Assembly: GCA_016775335.1 (NCBI GenBank)
Contig: JAEUGJ010000003.1
Span: 60,136-124,135 of the forward strand
Direction of reading: 5' to 3'
Source of the DNA: Mogibacterium sp.
Lineage (GTDB): Bacteria; Bacillota; Clostridia; Peptostreptococcales; Anaerovoracaceae
DNA length: 64,000 nt
Each line of letters starts with the position of its first letter. Position 1 is the first letter of the stretch. Below, piece by piece: positions 55,751-63,733 of this stretch. The notes under the pieces were generated by a model that was given only the letters and a program-made list of their open reading frames with translations, searched no databases and had not been told where the DNA came from. A program made the position numbers and the translations under genes.

Positions 55751-56233
55751 TTATTTCTTGCTGCGCATTTCTTTCTCTTTCATTCGAATCTTCAGAATCA
55801 TGAGTGCCTTCTTAACGTCTTCCGCCGTCATATTATTCTCACCGACGATATCCGACTCGATGCCCTCCGGATTCTTGCAAATATCTACGATATTCTTCAG
55901 ATTCGGGTCGTCCACTACGAAAGTAGCCATGCTTCCGCTGAAGTTCAAGCCGGAAAGTGGAATATCCCGTTCTCCCAGCTCTTTCACGCAGTTTACATAG
56001 TCCACATCGCTGTTTCCCCAGCCATCGGAGCTGACGATAACGCCATCGGCACGCATGCACTCTGCCACGATTGCCGCACGCGTGCTGTTGCGAATCTTAT
56101 CTACGTTATCATCCGCCGTTCCGAACAGCAGTACACCCATCAAATCAATACCTTCATCAGAACCAACGATGTCTACCAAAGGATCTCTGAAATGATGTAA
56201 ACTTGTTTCTTTTGTTGATGGTCCAATTCCCAT
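55751..56233 (-). CDS. prdE: Proline reductase cluster protein PrdE (PrdA C-terminal paralogue)
   Basis: A 160-residue cytoplasmic protein. It begins MGIGPSTKETS, directly comparable to the PrdA segment CIGPASKEMS right at and after its pyruvoyl cleavage site. It continues with LMGVLLFGTADDNVDKI and GVIVSSDGWGNSDVDYVNCV, parallel to PrdA. It lacks the serine/cysteine that would form a pyruvoyl group. Known in prd clusters beside prdD; its role is not established, perhaps structural or in assembly. AGGAGG precedes the ATG, 11 bp after prdD. Confidence 0.88.
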   Translation of the reverse strand: MGIGPSTKETSLHHFRDPLVDIVGSDEGIDLMGVLLFGTADDNVDKIRNSTRAAIVAECMRADGVIVSSDGWGNSDVDYVNCVKELGERDIPLSGLNFSGSMATFVVDDPNLKNIVDICKNPEGIESDIVGENNMTAEDVKKALMILKIRMKEKEMRSKK

Positions 56234-56244
56234 AATCGCACCTC

Positions 56245-57012
56245 CTACTGCATGGATCTAATAATGCCGTCCCGGTACTCGTTCGGTGTCAGCATTACCG
56301 GCATATTGCCCATTTCAATAATCGATTTTCCGCCTTCCACGCCCGAAGGTTCATTCGGGAACAGGTGAGTATCGTACATCGCACCCTGCCCGGCAACCTG
56401 ACGAATAATCAGTACACGCTTCTGACCCGGGCGAACCGTGTCATGGTATTCATGACGTTCGGTGCATTTATTTCCGTTAAATTTCTTAAGAATGTCTCTG
56501 TATACCTGGATAAATTCATCACACGCTGCGTGTCCCTGGAACGCACCTTTTCGTTCCTGACCCATTGCAGCCTCAAAAGTAACATCAAAAGAAATGATAT
56601 AGTCATTTTCATCCGGAGTTCCGGCTCTGCCCAGAACCAACTTCTCCTTAAGGTTTCCTTCCGAAGATCCGAATTCGTGGGTCTGCTTTCCGTTCACGTC
56701 CACACCGGTAAGCATCACATAGACGCCGGTAACAGTATGGGTGATTCCATCTCCGCATTTGCCCAGTACCTTCGTTGAAATCGGAACGATGTCCATAATC
56801 GTATTCGTCCAACGATCGTGATCTCCCGGCTTGATAATCTGGATATCAATCTTATTGATGGTATCATATTTCTTTACCAAGTCCGGAATCATATCTTTCG
56901 AAACGGTAAACTTACCGTCCATCGTCATTGTGCAAGCATCTCCAAATTCCACTTCACTCATATGGAATGCTTTAATCACCAATCTTCTCAAATCAATTTC
57001 TTTAACAGCCAT
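56245..57012 (-). CDS. prdD: Proline reductase cluster protein PrdD (PrdA N-terminal paralogue)
   Basis: A 255-residue protein homologous to PrdA between its linker and its cleavage site: ITHTVTGVYVMLTGVDVNGKQTHEFGSSEGNL against GVVTVVTGVTEEGVQVGEFGSSEG, and RQVAGQGAMYDTHLFPNEPSGV against KEIMGQGAMHDNFLFPTEPVGV. It stops at RDGIIRSMQ, the position where PrdA has its processing site. With PrdE it forms a split paralogue of PrdA. Non-catalytic role probable. In the operon between prdB and prdE. Confidence 0.9.
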   Translation of the reverse strand: MAVKEIDLRRLVIKAFHMSEVEFGDACTMTMDGKFTVSKDMIPDLVKKYDTINKIDIQIIKPGDHDRWTNTIMDIVPISTKVLGKCGDGITHTVTGVYVMLTGVDVNGKQTHEFGSSEGNLKEKLVLGRAGTPDENDYIISFDVTFEAAMGQERKGAFQGHAACDEFIQVYRDILKKFNGNKCTERHEYHDTVRPGQKRVLIIRQVAGQGAMYDTHLFPNEPSGVEGGKSIIEMGNMPVMLTPNEYRDGIIRSMQ

Positions 57013-57092
57013 AACAATACCTCATTTTAGGATAAATGGGGCAGAATAAATATTCTGCCCCATCTTCGTTTCCGATGTCCTATTAAGTTGGA

Positions 57093-57818
57093 CTAGATTA
57101 CTGCGTGATATTCGAATGGCAGCGGAACGATCTTTCCCGGAGTCTGAATCTTCTCCAGCTGTTCCAGAGTTGCCTTTACGATACCAGTCTGCATCTCAAC
57201 GTTGTGTGGTTCACCAGCGTTTGCACCCATCGGTACCATAGGAGCTACGGCACGAGGTGTACCAGCCTGTCTTACAACAGGAGGCAGCGCTGCGATGATT
57301 ACAGTCGGGATGCCAATGGACTCAATTGCTCTCTGCACGATTGTTGCAGAGCGGTGGCAAGTTCCTCATCCAGCGGTCATCATAACTGCGTCAACGTTCT
57401 CGTCCTTCAGTCTCTTTGCGATTTCCGGACCTGTGTAGTTGGTGAATCTTTCGATGTTTCCACCACCACCCATGAATCCATAGTGGTAAGGAGCAGTTCC
57501 CTTGATGAATCCTTCTGCAGCCAGCTCATGCAGTCTGGAGATCGGATACATGCAGTTGATGTCCTTATTTACGTCAGAGTTATCGTAACCACCGTGAGTT
57601 ACCATCAGCTCTTCTTCCGGTGTTTCATCTGGAATTTCTCTGAAAGTGAAGTCACCGGCCAGATTGAATCTTTCCTGGTCTGTTCTATGTACACCTGCAG
57701 CTGTAGCCAGAGCAACTACCATCTCATTGAGTGGCTTTGTTACTGGAGCCCATACCGACTTCGGTGTAATAGGTACAAAGATTTCAGATTGTAAACCTTT
57801 TACAACTGTCATACTCAT
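57093..57818 (-). CDS. prdB: D-proline reductase selenoprotein subunit PrdB (UGA = Sec)
   Basis: Catalytic subunit that, with PrdA, cleaves the D-proline ring reductively to 5-aminovalerate. The frame is interrupted only by TGA at 57366-57368, codon 151, in the context MMTAG-U-GTCHRS, a Sec-x-x-Cys motif at the position known for PrdB. With readthrough the protein is 241 residues, the family length. The hairpin at 57331-57351, 14 nt downstream of UGA, fits a bacterial SECIS. The ATG at the start of MSMTVVKG follows AGGAGGA. Automatic annotation would truncate or split it. selA/B/C/D are not in the window. Confidence 0.96.
57331..57351 (-). promoter_or_regulatory. bSECIS-like hairpin for PrdB selenocysteine
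   Basis: CTCTGCA and TGCAGAG form a 7-bp perfect stem with a 7-nt loop. It starts 14 nt after the UGA at 57366-57368 on the mRNA strand, within the spacing of bacterial SECIS elements. Confidence 0.7.
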
Positions 57819-57823
57819 TTGTA

Positions 57824-58105
57824 TTATTCCTCCTCGATATTTTCTGTTGGCGCCAAATCATATTGACGTCTTCTACGCGCATCTATATTGCTGATATACT
57901 TTTCGTTGATTTCCGGTCCTTCCTGTTCAATGAAGCTCATATTCCAGGCTACCGTCTGTCCAACTTTTAATTCCGTATCGGAGATAATCATTCTCATCGG
58001 AACCAGCAGGTATCCAAGTCGTCCCTTGAGGTCGATTCCAACACCTTCGTCGTGAACCTCCACGATTATTCCTTCCATCTTGATTATCTTATCACCGTAC
58101 TTCAT
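57824..58105 (-). CDS. Small conserved prd-cluster protein
   Basis: A 93-residue protein lying between prdA and prdB, 5 bp before prdB. It has a beta-barrel-like first half (GDKIIKMEGIIVEVHDEGVGIDLKGRLGYLLVPMRMII), an SH3/CsrA-like small-barrel look, and a charged tail (ARRRRQYDLAPTENIEEE). I recall small proteins at this place in other prd clusters (CBO2463/CBO2479-like), function unknown. Position suggests a role in reductase assembly or Sec-subunit maturation, which is inference. Confidence 0.75.
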   Translation of the reverse strand: MKYGDKIIKMEGIIVEVHDEGVGIDLKGRLGYLLVPMRMIISDTELKVGQTVAWNMSFIEQEGPEINEKYISNIDARRRRQYDLAPTENIEEE

Positions 58106-58127
58106 CTGTATATCTCCTTACTATAGA

Positions 58128-59993
58128 TTAGTCGTATTTAGCCTTTCTCTTCTCACTCATTGGCAGGCTCTGCTCGTTCTCAACCAGCTCAATCTTCTCG
58201 CCGGTAGCCTTCTCAATCAGCTCAACGTTGTTCTGCTTAACGTTTGCGTTGTAGTGTCTTTCCGGAGCCTTGATTTCCTCGCCGGCCATCTTAGCCTTCA
58301 GCATAGCCAGTCCACGGATAGCATCTTCTTCGCAAAGAGTGTTGCATGCCAGTACTTCGTTCTCGATACCGGACATGGACTTGTTGTTGTCTACCATTGC
58401 ATCGCAGTACTTGTTACCGGTTACCAGTGCACCCTGTACAGCGCAGAAGGAGAATCCAACAACCGGAATTCCTCTCTTACCAATCTGCTCGATGTGGGAA
58501 GTGAAGTCAACGTGGTTGTTTCCGAATCCCTCGGTTGTAACGAAAGCACCGTCAACGTTCATGGATTCAACCATCTGTCCCAGTCTTCTGGATACATAGA
58601 ACTTATCGGTGTTAGCCTGTGGGGAACCAACGAAGATAACGCCTACGCAGTCAACGTCTTCATCATGAACAGCACCCAGTACCAGCGGCTCTCTCCAGTA
58701 GTGTCTGGACATTTCCTTGGAAGCCGGTCCGATGCATGTCAGAGCGTGGATACAACCATCCAGTACTTCCAGTGGGTTAGCAGCTACAGGAACGTTACCC
58801 AGGTCTACGTTTGGCTTTGCGCCCAGAACGCCAACCGGCTCAGTTGGGAACAGGAAGTTATCGTGCATTGCACCCTGACCCATGATTTCCTTAACTACTA
58901 CAATCTTCTTCTTTCCAGGGTGTCTGGTCTGCTGCAGAACCTGAGTATCAACAACCTGCTCATCGGTCAGGTCTCTTCTCATAGCTTCTCTGATTTCGGA
59001 AGTTACGTGATCAACAGCGGTGTGGATTGCGATAGGTCCCGGTCTCTCCATGTTCTTCTTTCTGTCGATAACGGCTTCATACTTAATCATGATTTCGCCC
59101 TTATCTACAGCACCCGGACGGCCCCACTGCATGTTCTCGTCGAGGTAACCCTCGGAAGAACCGAACTCACCAACCTGTACGCCTTCTTCGGTAACACCGG
59201 TTACAACGGTAACTACGCCGTCCAGAACCATGGTCTCACCTTCGCCCAGCTCCATGTCGGTATCTGCCTTACAAGCGATTGGCTGAATGTCCATTACGGT
59301 CTGAGAATAAGTGTGATACTGATCCGGGTTGATGATTTCAACCTTCATGCTCTGAACCAGAGCCTGAGCATCTGCACCTTCGGTAGCTGCTGCTTCACGA
59401 ACGTACAGGGTAGTACCCTCAATCTTTGTCTCGTCACCAAGAACAACCTTGTCGATTTTGTAGTGCTTTCTGGTCATCTCTCTTACGACAACTTCTTCCT
59501 CTTCAGCTGCTGCCGGAGCTGCTGCTTCTGCTGCAACCGGAGCTGCTACTGCTGCTGCCGGAGCTGCTGCGCCTGCACCAACGCCTGCCGGGATTTCGAT
59601 GTCGATGTTCTTACCTTCTCCAATGTGGAGCTTGATTGTGCCGCCTGCTGCTGCAACCGGAGCTGCTGCAACCGGAGCTGCAACTTCAGCTACTGCTTCT
59701 TCTGCAGGAGCTTCTTCCTCTGCTGCCTCTTCCTCTGCTGCATCGTACTTATCAACGATGTCCGGAGTAATTGGTGTCAGGGAATCTACAGTCTTAGTTA
59801 ATTTCGATCCATTCAGAACCTGGCCAAGCTTAAGAGCGCCATCTGTGTTCAGAAGTCCGGAATCGATGAGGTCTGGGAAAATTGCCGGATCCTCAAAGTT
59901 CGCAGGCTCCAGAACTGTGCCTTCTTCTGCTCTGCAGCACAGTACTGCTGGGTCGTTCGCATGTTGTTTAGCTGTTTCAGCTGTGATTGACAT
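58128..59993 (-). CDS. prdA: D-proline reductase proprotein PrdA
   Basis: A 621-residue proprotein, auto-cleaved to a ~45-kDa and a ~23-kDa subunit, the latter with an N-terminal pyruvoyl group that binds D-proline. The processing site is HALT-CIGPASKE, with Cys420, close to the known Cys421. Residues 1-84 form a conserved N-terminal domain. Acidic and alanine-rich linkers (about 85-118 and 137-165) flank a small beta module (TIKLHIGEGKNIDIEIP). I chose ATG 59993 because TAAGGAGG lies ~8 nt upstream; an upstream in-frame start at 60083 has no site. Confidence 0.95.
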   Translation of the reverse strand: MSITAETAKQHANDPAVLCCRAEEGTVLEPANFEDPAIFPDLIDSGLLNTDGALKLGQVLNGSKLTKTVDSLTPITPDIVDKYDAAEEEAAEEEAPAEEAVAEVAAPVAAAPVAAAGGTIKLHIGEGKNIDIEIPAGVGAGAAAPAAAVAAPVAAEAAAPAAAEEEEVVVREMTRKHYKIDKVVLGDETKIEGTTLYVREAAATEGADAQALVQSMKVEIINPDQYHTYSQTVMDIQPIACKADTDMELGEGETMVLDGVVTVVTGVTEEGVQVGEFGSSEGYLDENMQWGRPGAVDKGEIMIKYEAVIDRKKNMERPGPIAIHTAVDHVTSEIREAMRRDLTDEQVVDTQVLQQTRHPGKKKIVVVKEIMGQGAMHDNFLFPTEPVGVLGAKPNVDLGNVPVAANPLEVLDGCIHALTCIGPASKEMSRHYWREPLVLGAVHDEDVDCVGVIFVGSPQANTDKFYVSRRLGQMVESMNVDGAFVTTEGFGNNHVDFTSHIEQIGKRGIPVVGFSFCAVQGALVTGNKYCDAMVDNNKSMSGIENEVLACNTLCEEDAIRGLAMLKAKMAGEEIKAPERHYNANVKQNNVELIEKATGEKIELVENEQSLPMSEKRKAKYD

Positions 59994-60119
59994 ATCGATC
60001 TTCCTCCTTAAAATGTTTTGCCTTGCATTTGCAAATATATATTTATCCACTCCGCCGCACCGACAATCGGGGTCTGCCGGCACAGCAAAGGAAAATAAAT
60101 ATCTACTTTTATATATAAC

Positions 60120-60150
60120 TAGGGCAATGCAGCATTCACACTGCCCTAAT
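60120..60150 (-). promoter_or_regulatory. Hairpin between prdC and prdA
   Basis: AGGGCA and TGCCCT (6 bp) lie in the 167-bp gap between the prdC stop and prdA start. The transcribed strand has no strong T-run. It may be a processing or partial-termination element that allows different levels of PrdC and PrdA. Confidence 0.4.
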
Positions 60151-60160
60151 TATTCAGAAA

Positions 60161-61507
60161 TTAGTTGTTCTCTACGTTATCTACAACGTTGAGATCCTGA
60201 TCTACCTGCTTGGATACTCTCAGAGTTCTGTACAGTGGATGATCTACCGCTCTCATAACATGGTCGGTCATGTGCAGAACCTTCAGGCCCATCTTCGGAC
60301 CGGATGCCATAACTGTGTTGGAGCAGTCAGAGCAGTTTCCGATGATGATGTATTCGCACTTATCCTTCTTGAACTGCAGGTTGTTAGCAACCTGACCCGG
60401 GCAGTTACCCGGTCTCTCGCACTTTCTGGATCCGTTCGGCTGTTCCTGAGCCTGCTTGCAGTAGCACAGAGAAGCTTCTTTTGCATTGTACTTCTTAGCC
60501 AGGTCACGCATTCTGTCCAGGTTACCGCCGCATGCACATACGAGAATTCCCAGATTTGCTCCGTGGAGATCCAGGAACGGCATGGATACCAGAATTGCTC
60601 CGGTGTTCTTGCAAATCGGTTCGTCAACAGTGCAAGCTCTTCCGGTGAATGCACCACCCATGATGATTTCACCGTAGTCGCCATCGATTCCGCCGGCTCT
60701 TTCAATCAGAGAACCTACGCTGGTACCAACCGGTACGTCTACGAATACGTGAGCATCGTGACCGCCGTTCAGCTTACCTCTTACAGTCAGGTTCTTCAGG
60801 AAAGAAGGCTTTCTTTCGTCGATTGCTTCTGCTACTCTTGCGCAGGTCTCACTGTTGATTACAACAGCCTTTGCTGCACTTGGAAGCTGGCTTGGTTCCA
60901 GTTCGATACCAAGACATTCTCTTACAACAGCTCTTTCTTCACCCATCGGATAAATATCCGGAAGCAGGTGTCTCGAGATTGCCGGTTCATCTGCAAGAAG
61001 CTCGTCCAGCTTTACAATAGTATCGTGATGTTTCTTCTTAATAGCGATGATTGCTTTGTCAGCTCCGGAGATTTCCATCGCATACTTAACACCCTTGATT
61101 ACCTTCTCCGGCTCTCTGTCAAGCTGCTCAATGTTGTGAGCCAGTCCCGGTTCACACTCGGAAGCGTTAACCAGAATGTATCCGTCTCCATCGAAGTGAG
61201 TGTCCAGCTTAATTCCGGTCGGGAATCCTGCTCCACCCATTCCGACAACACCGGCTGCCTTAACCATTTCCAGCGGTGTTCCTTCCGGAATCTTCTCATA
61301 ATCTTCGCTCTGCTCTTCATCTGGTTTGATGATGATTCTGTCTTCTAATACATCTTCAACAACACCGTCAGCGCTGGAGAAAATGTTTGCTCCAAGACCT
61401 GTTGGCTCAGCGATCAGAGTACCTCTTCTGACTTTGTCACCCTTCTTGACAACCGGTGCACAAGGCTTACCAACATGTTGTCTTAACAGAATTTGCAAAT
61501 TTTCCAT
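60161..61507 (-). CDS. prdC: RnfC-like electron-transfer protein PrdC
   Basis: A 448-residue protein related to the NADH-binding RnfC/NuoF family, thought to bring electrons to proline reductase. The N-terminal region has LRQHVGKPCAPVVKKGDKVRRG, followed by GMGGAGFPTGIKL (about residue 90) and a cysteine-rich C-terminus (CACGGN, CYCKQ, CERPGNCPG, GNCSDCSN) for Fe-S clusters. Some prd clusters are annotated with a selenocysteine PrdC, as I recall; here the frame is fully open with cysteines. It is the first gene of the leftward prd operon, from a promoter at 61589-61617. Confidence 0.93.
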   Translation of the reverse strand: MENLQILLRQHVGKPCAPVVKKGDKVRRGTLIAEPTGLGANIFSSADGVVEDVLEDRIIIKPDEEQSEDYEKIPEGTPLEMVKAAGVVGMGGAGFPTGIKLDTHFDGDGYILVNASECEPGLAHNIEQLDREPEKVIKGVKYAMEISGADKAIIAIKKKHHDTIVKLDELLADEPAISRHLLPDIYPMGEERAVVRECLGIELEPSQLPSAAKAVVINSETCARVAEAIDERKPSFLKNLTVRGKLNGGHDAHVFVDVPVGTSVGSLIERAGGIDGDYGEIIMGGAFTGRACTVDEPICKNTGAILVSMPFLDLHGANLGILVCACGGNLDRMRDLAKKYNAKEASLCYCKQAQEQPNGSRKCERPGNCPGQVANNLQFKKDKCEYIIIGNCSDCSNTVMASGPKMGLKVLHMTDHVMRAVDHPLYRTLRVSKQVDQDLNVVDNVENN

Positions 61508-61558
61508 GACACAATCTCTCCTTAAATTATTTCCTGAATTGGCAATTACTTGAATCTC

Positions 61559-61617
61559 ATTACAAATTATCGCCCTTTTACATAATGAATATTATCACAG
61601 ATTTCTATTCAAATCAA
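61559..61617 (-). promoter_or_regulatory. prdC promoter and related motif
   Basis: Minus-strand TTGATT (61612-61617) and TAATAT (61589-61594), 17-bp spacer. ATTACAAATTAT (61559-61570, plus-strand reading) lies in the early leader and matches the prdF repeat at 10 of 12 bases. Confidence 0.55.
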
Positions 61618-61826
61618 CGATATAATAAATCCCATCATTGAAAAACTCTATACTTCATCATTTCACATTTTTCTTTTTTATTCCTTGATTTTAAAGGGTT
61701 TCCGCCGGTAACTTCGAACTTTTCCATCGTTTTTTTATTCTTGTTTGTTAAATAACTGTTAGATAATCCCTATGATTCTTATTATGAAGTTTTATCATGG
61801 TATTCATTTGTTATTGTTATGCCGAC

Positions 61827-61885
61827 ATTATAAATTGTGATATTGACATTGTGAAATTCTCGTCTATAATGAGATTATAAATTGT
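61827..61885 (+). promoter_or_regulatory. prdF promoter flanked by direct repeats
   Basis: TTGACA (61843-61848) and TATAAT (61865-61870) are perfect, with a 16-bp spacer. ATTATAAATTGT occurs at 61827-61838 and again at 61874-61885, one on each side of the promoter, 47 bp start to start. Both could be regulator sites. Confidence 0.7.
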
Positions 61886-61941
61886 AGATTATTTAACCTA
61901 CATCATTTACAAAGCGACCTAATCTAAGGAGGTAATTAGCT

Positions 61942-62991
61942 ATGGCATTTGAACCTAAGGTAAACATCGATCTGTATACCGATCATGTTAGAACAATCGA
62001 AGCACACACATCCGGTGAGTACTGCAGAGTTGCTCTTGACTGCCCTGAAATGAAGGGAAACACTATGATTGAAAAGAAGCACTACCTGGAGGAGCACCAC
62101 GATGATTTCAGAACCATGCTGATGCATGAGCCTCGTGGACATCACGATATGTTCGGTGCTATTCTGTGCGAGCCAATTCACGAAGAAGCAGACTTCGGTA
62201 TCTTCTTCCTGGATGCAGGCGGCTGGCTGAACATGTGCGGACACTGCTCCATCGGTGCTGCAACCGTTATTCTGGAAGCCGGACTCATGGAAATGAAGGA
62301 GCCACAGACAACCGTTAAGTTGGATGCTCCTGCCGGCGTAATCACTCTGGTTGCAGACTGCAAAGACGGCAAGGTTACCGGCGTTACCCTGACTAACGTA
62401 CCTGCTTTCGTATATAAGAAAGACCTGAAGCTGGAATACCAGGGCAAGGAAGTAACTTATGACCTGTCCTTCGGCGGATCCTTCTTCATCATGGTTGACA
62501 CCGAGAAGAACTTCGGCATCAAGGTTGGTCCGGACACTGCAAAGTTCCTCAAGGACTTCTCCAGCTATGCTCTTCAGGAAGTTAACAAGACTGTTGAAAT
62601 TCAGCACCCTGAACTGGACATCACCACTGCAGACCTGGTTGAGAACTACTCCACCGTTGATAATCCGGAACCGGATATGCTGACTCTGAGAAACCTGGTA
62701 GTATTCGGCGATCCTAAGGATCCTCAGCTGGATCGTTCCCCATGCGGAACCGGTACTTCTGCAAAGCAGGCTCTCCTGCACTCCCTGGGCGAACTGGACG
62801 TAGATGTTCCATTCACTTATGAATCCTTCATCAGCACCAAGTTCATCGGCAGAATCCTGGAAGAGACCAAGGTTGGCGATTACGATGCCGTTATCCCAAC
62901 TGTTAAGGGCGCTGCTTACCTCTGCGGTGAAGCAACATGGTTCTGCGATCCGGACGATCCAATGACCAAGGGCTTCGTTGTTCCTCAGTAA
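61942..62991 (+). CDS. prdF: Proline racemase
   Basis: Converts L-proline to D-proline, the substrate of PrdA/PrdB, using two cysteines as acid/base without a cofactor. The 349-residue protein carries the first catalytic cysteine in NMCGHCSIGAAT (about residue 97) and the second in RSPCGTGTSAK (about 272). GGSFFIMVD is another family motif. AAGGAGG lies upstream of the ATG. It is divergent from prdC and followed by a strong terminator. 4-hydroxyproline epimerases are related, but the prd context makes proline racemase likely. Confidence 0.95.
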   Translation: MAFEPKVNIDLYTDHVRTIEAHTSGEYCRVALDCPEMKGNTMIEKKHYLEEHHDDFRTMLMHEPRGHHDMFGAILCEPIHEEADFGIFFLDAGGWLNMCGHCSIGAATVILEAGLMEMKEPQTTVKLDAPAGVITLVADCKDGKVTGVTLTNVPAFVYKKDLKLEYQGKEVTYDLSFGGSFFIMVDTEKNFGIKVGPDTAKFLKDFSSYALQEVNKTVEIQHPELDITTADLVENYSTVDNPEPDMLTLRNLVVFGDPKDPQLDRSPCGTGTSAKQALLHSLGELDVDVPFTYESFISTKFIGRILEETKVGDYDAVIPTVKGAAYLCGEATWFCDPDDPMTKGFVVPQ

Positions 62992-63014
62992 GCAACAATT
63001 TTAGAATCGTAACA

Positions 63015-63052
63015 AAATCGGTCAGACTCATCGAGTCTGACCGATTTCTTTT
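63015..63052 (+). terminator. Terminator after prdF
   Basis: AAATCGGTCAGACTC pairs with GAGTCTGACCGATTT around ATC, then TTTCTTTTG. Confidence 0.85.
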
Positions 63053-63090
63053 GCAATAATCATCGATAAAAATATATTTCTCATGCAAGC

Positions 63091-63116
63091 AAAACCGGCT
63101 GCAATCACACAGCCGG
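63091..63116 (-). terminator. Terminator of the stand-alone PrdA N-domain gene
   Basis: CCGGCT (63095-63100) and AGCCGG (63111-63116) pair; on the minus strand TTTTGC follows. It shows that the small gene is an independent unit. Confidence 0.65.
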
Positions 63117-63163
63117 CCCTAAGGAGTTATATCGCATTTGTTATTACCCCGAATAATCCCATC

Positions 63164-63583
63164 TTACAGTGGGAATTCAATTGCGATGTCTTTACCTTCT
63201 CCAATGTAAAGCTTCAGAACGCCGCCTGCCGCTCTCATCGTTACACCGCTTACAGAACCAGAAACAGCCGGTGCAGCAACTTCTGTGCTTTCCTCTTCTT
63301 CGGCTTCCTCTTCTGCCTCATCTACGTCCTCATCGTACTTGTCAATGATGTCCGGTGTGATAGGTGTCAGAGAATCAACCGTCTTGGTCAGTGTGGAACC
63401 ATTCAGAACCTGGCCGAGTTTCAGAGCGCCATCTACGCTGAGAAGGCCGGTATCAATCAGGTCCGGGAAGATTGCCGGATCTTCGAAGTTTGCCGGTTCC
63501 AATTTAGTTCCTGCTTCTGCTCTGCAGCACAGTACTGCCGGATCGTTCTTGTGCGCTGCTGCGGTTTCTGCTGTAATAGACAT
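63164..63583 (-). CDS. Stand-alone PrdA N-terminal domain protein
   Basis: A 139-residue protein whose first 84 residues match the PrdA N-terminus at 74 positions by eye. It then has an acidic linker (DEDVDEAEEEAEEEE) and the same small beta module (GVLKLYIGEGKDIAIEFP), and stops just where PrdA enters its alanine-rich second linker. It has no pyruvoyl site or reductase domain. It has a GGAGGG site, its own terminator and no frameshift, so it looks functional rather than decayed. Roles such as an adaptor, chaperone, or decoy subunit are possible but unproven. It converges with prdF. Confidence 0.85.
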   Translation of the reverse strand: MSITAETAAAHKNDPAVLCCRAEAGTKLEPANFEDPAIFPDLIDTGLLSVDGALKLGQVLNGSTLTKTVDSLTPITPDIIDKYDEDVDEAEEEAEEEESTEVAAPAVSGSVSGVTMRAAGGVLKLYIGEGKDIAIEFPL

Positions 63584-63733
63584 AATAAAAACCCTCCATT
63601 CATTTTTCTATCTTACGGTTATATAGTAGCACACATAGAGCACTTCGTTACATTGAAAAAATCTATCACAATAAGTAATGGTATAGGTTTTCTCTAAACA
63701 AAATGTGATTTTAATATTTTTTTGATTTTGCTG

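Larger units (their letters stand above)
61508..61941. other. Divergent regulatory region between prdC and prdF
   Basis: 434 bp with opposite promoters at 61589-61617 (prdC) and 61843-61870 (prdF), AT-rich throughout. I see no sigma-54 -24/-12 signature, and no reading frame for a PrdR-type regulator. Direct repeats ATTATAAATTGT flank the prdF promoter. Confidence 0.6.

Noticed and set aside
57093..57338. Separate small gene for the C-terminal part of PrdB
   Set aside because: It is in the same frame as the N-terminal part, divided only by the UGA at 57366-57368; Sec readthrough explains both.
58080..59801. Plus-strand reading frame of about 570 codons over prdA
   Set aside because: It is the antisense shadow of PrdA, whose family match and cleavage motif are clear; the frame's cysteine/serine-rich product is typical of shadow frames.
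61508..61941. Sigma-54 promoter for the prd genes, as expected if a PrdR-type activator were used
   Set aside because: No TGGCAC-N5-TTGC-like element found by eye; good sigma-70-type promoters are present for both directions.
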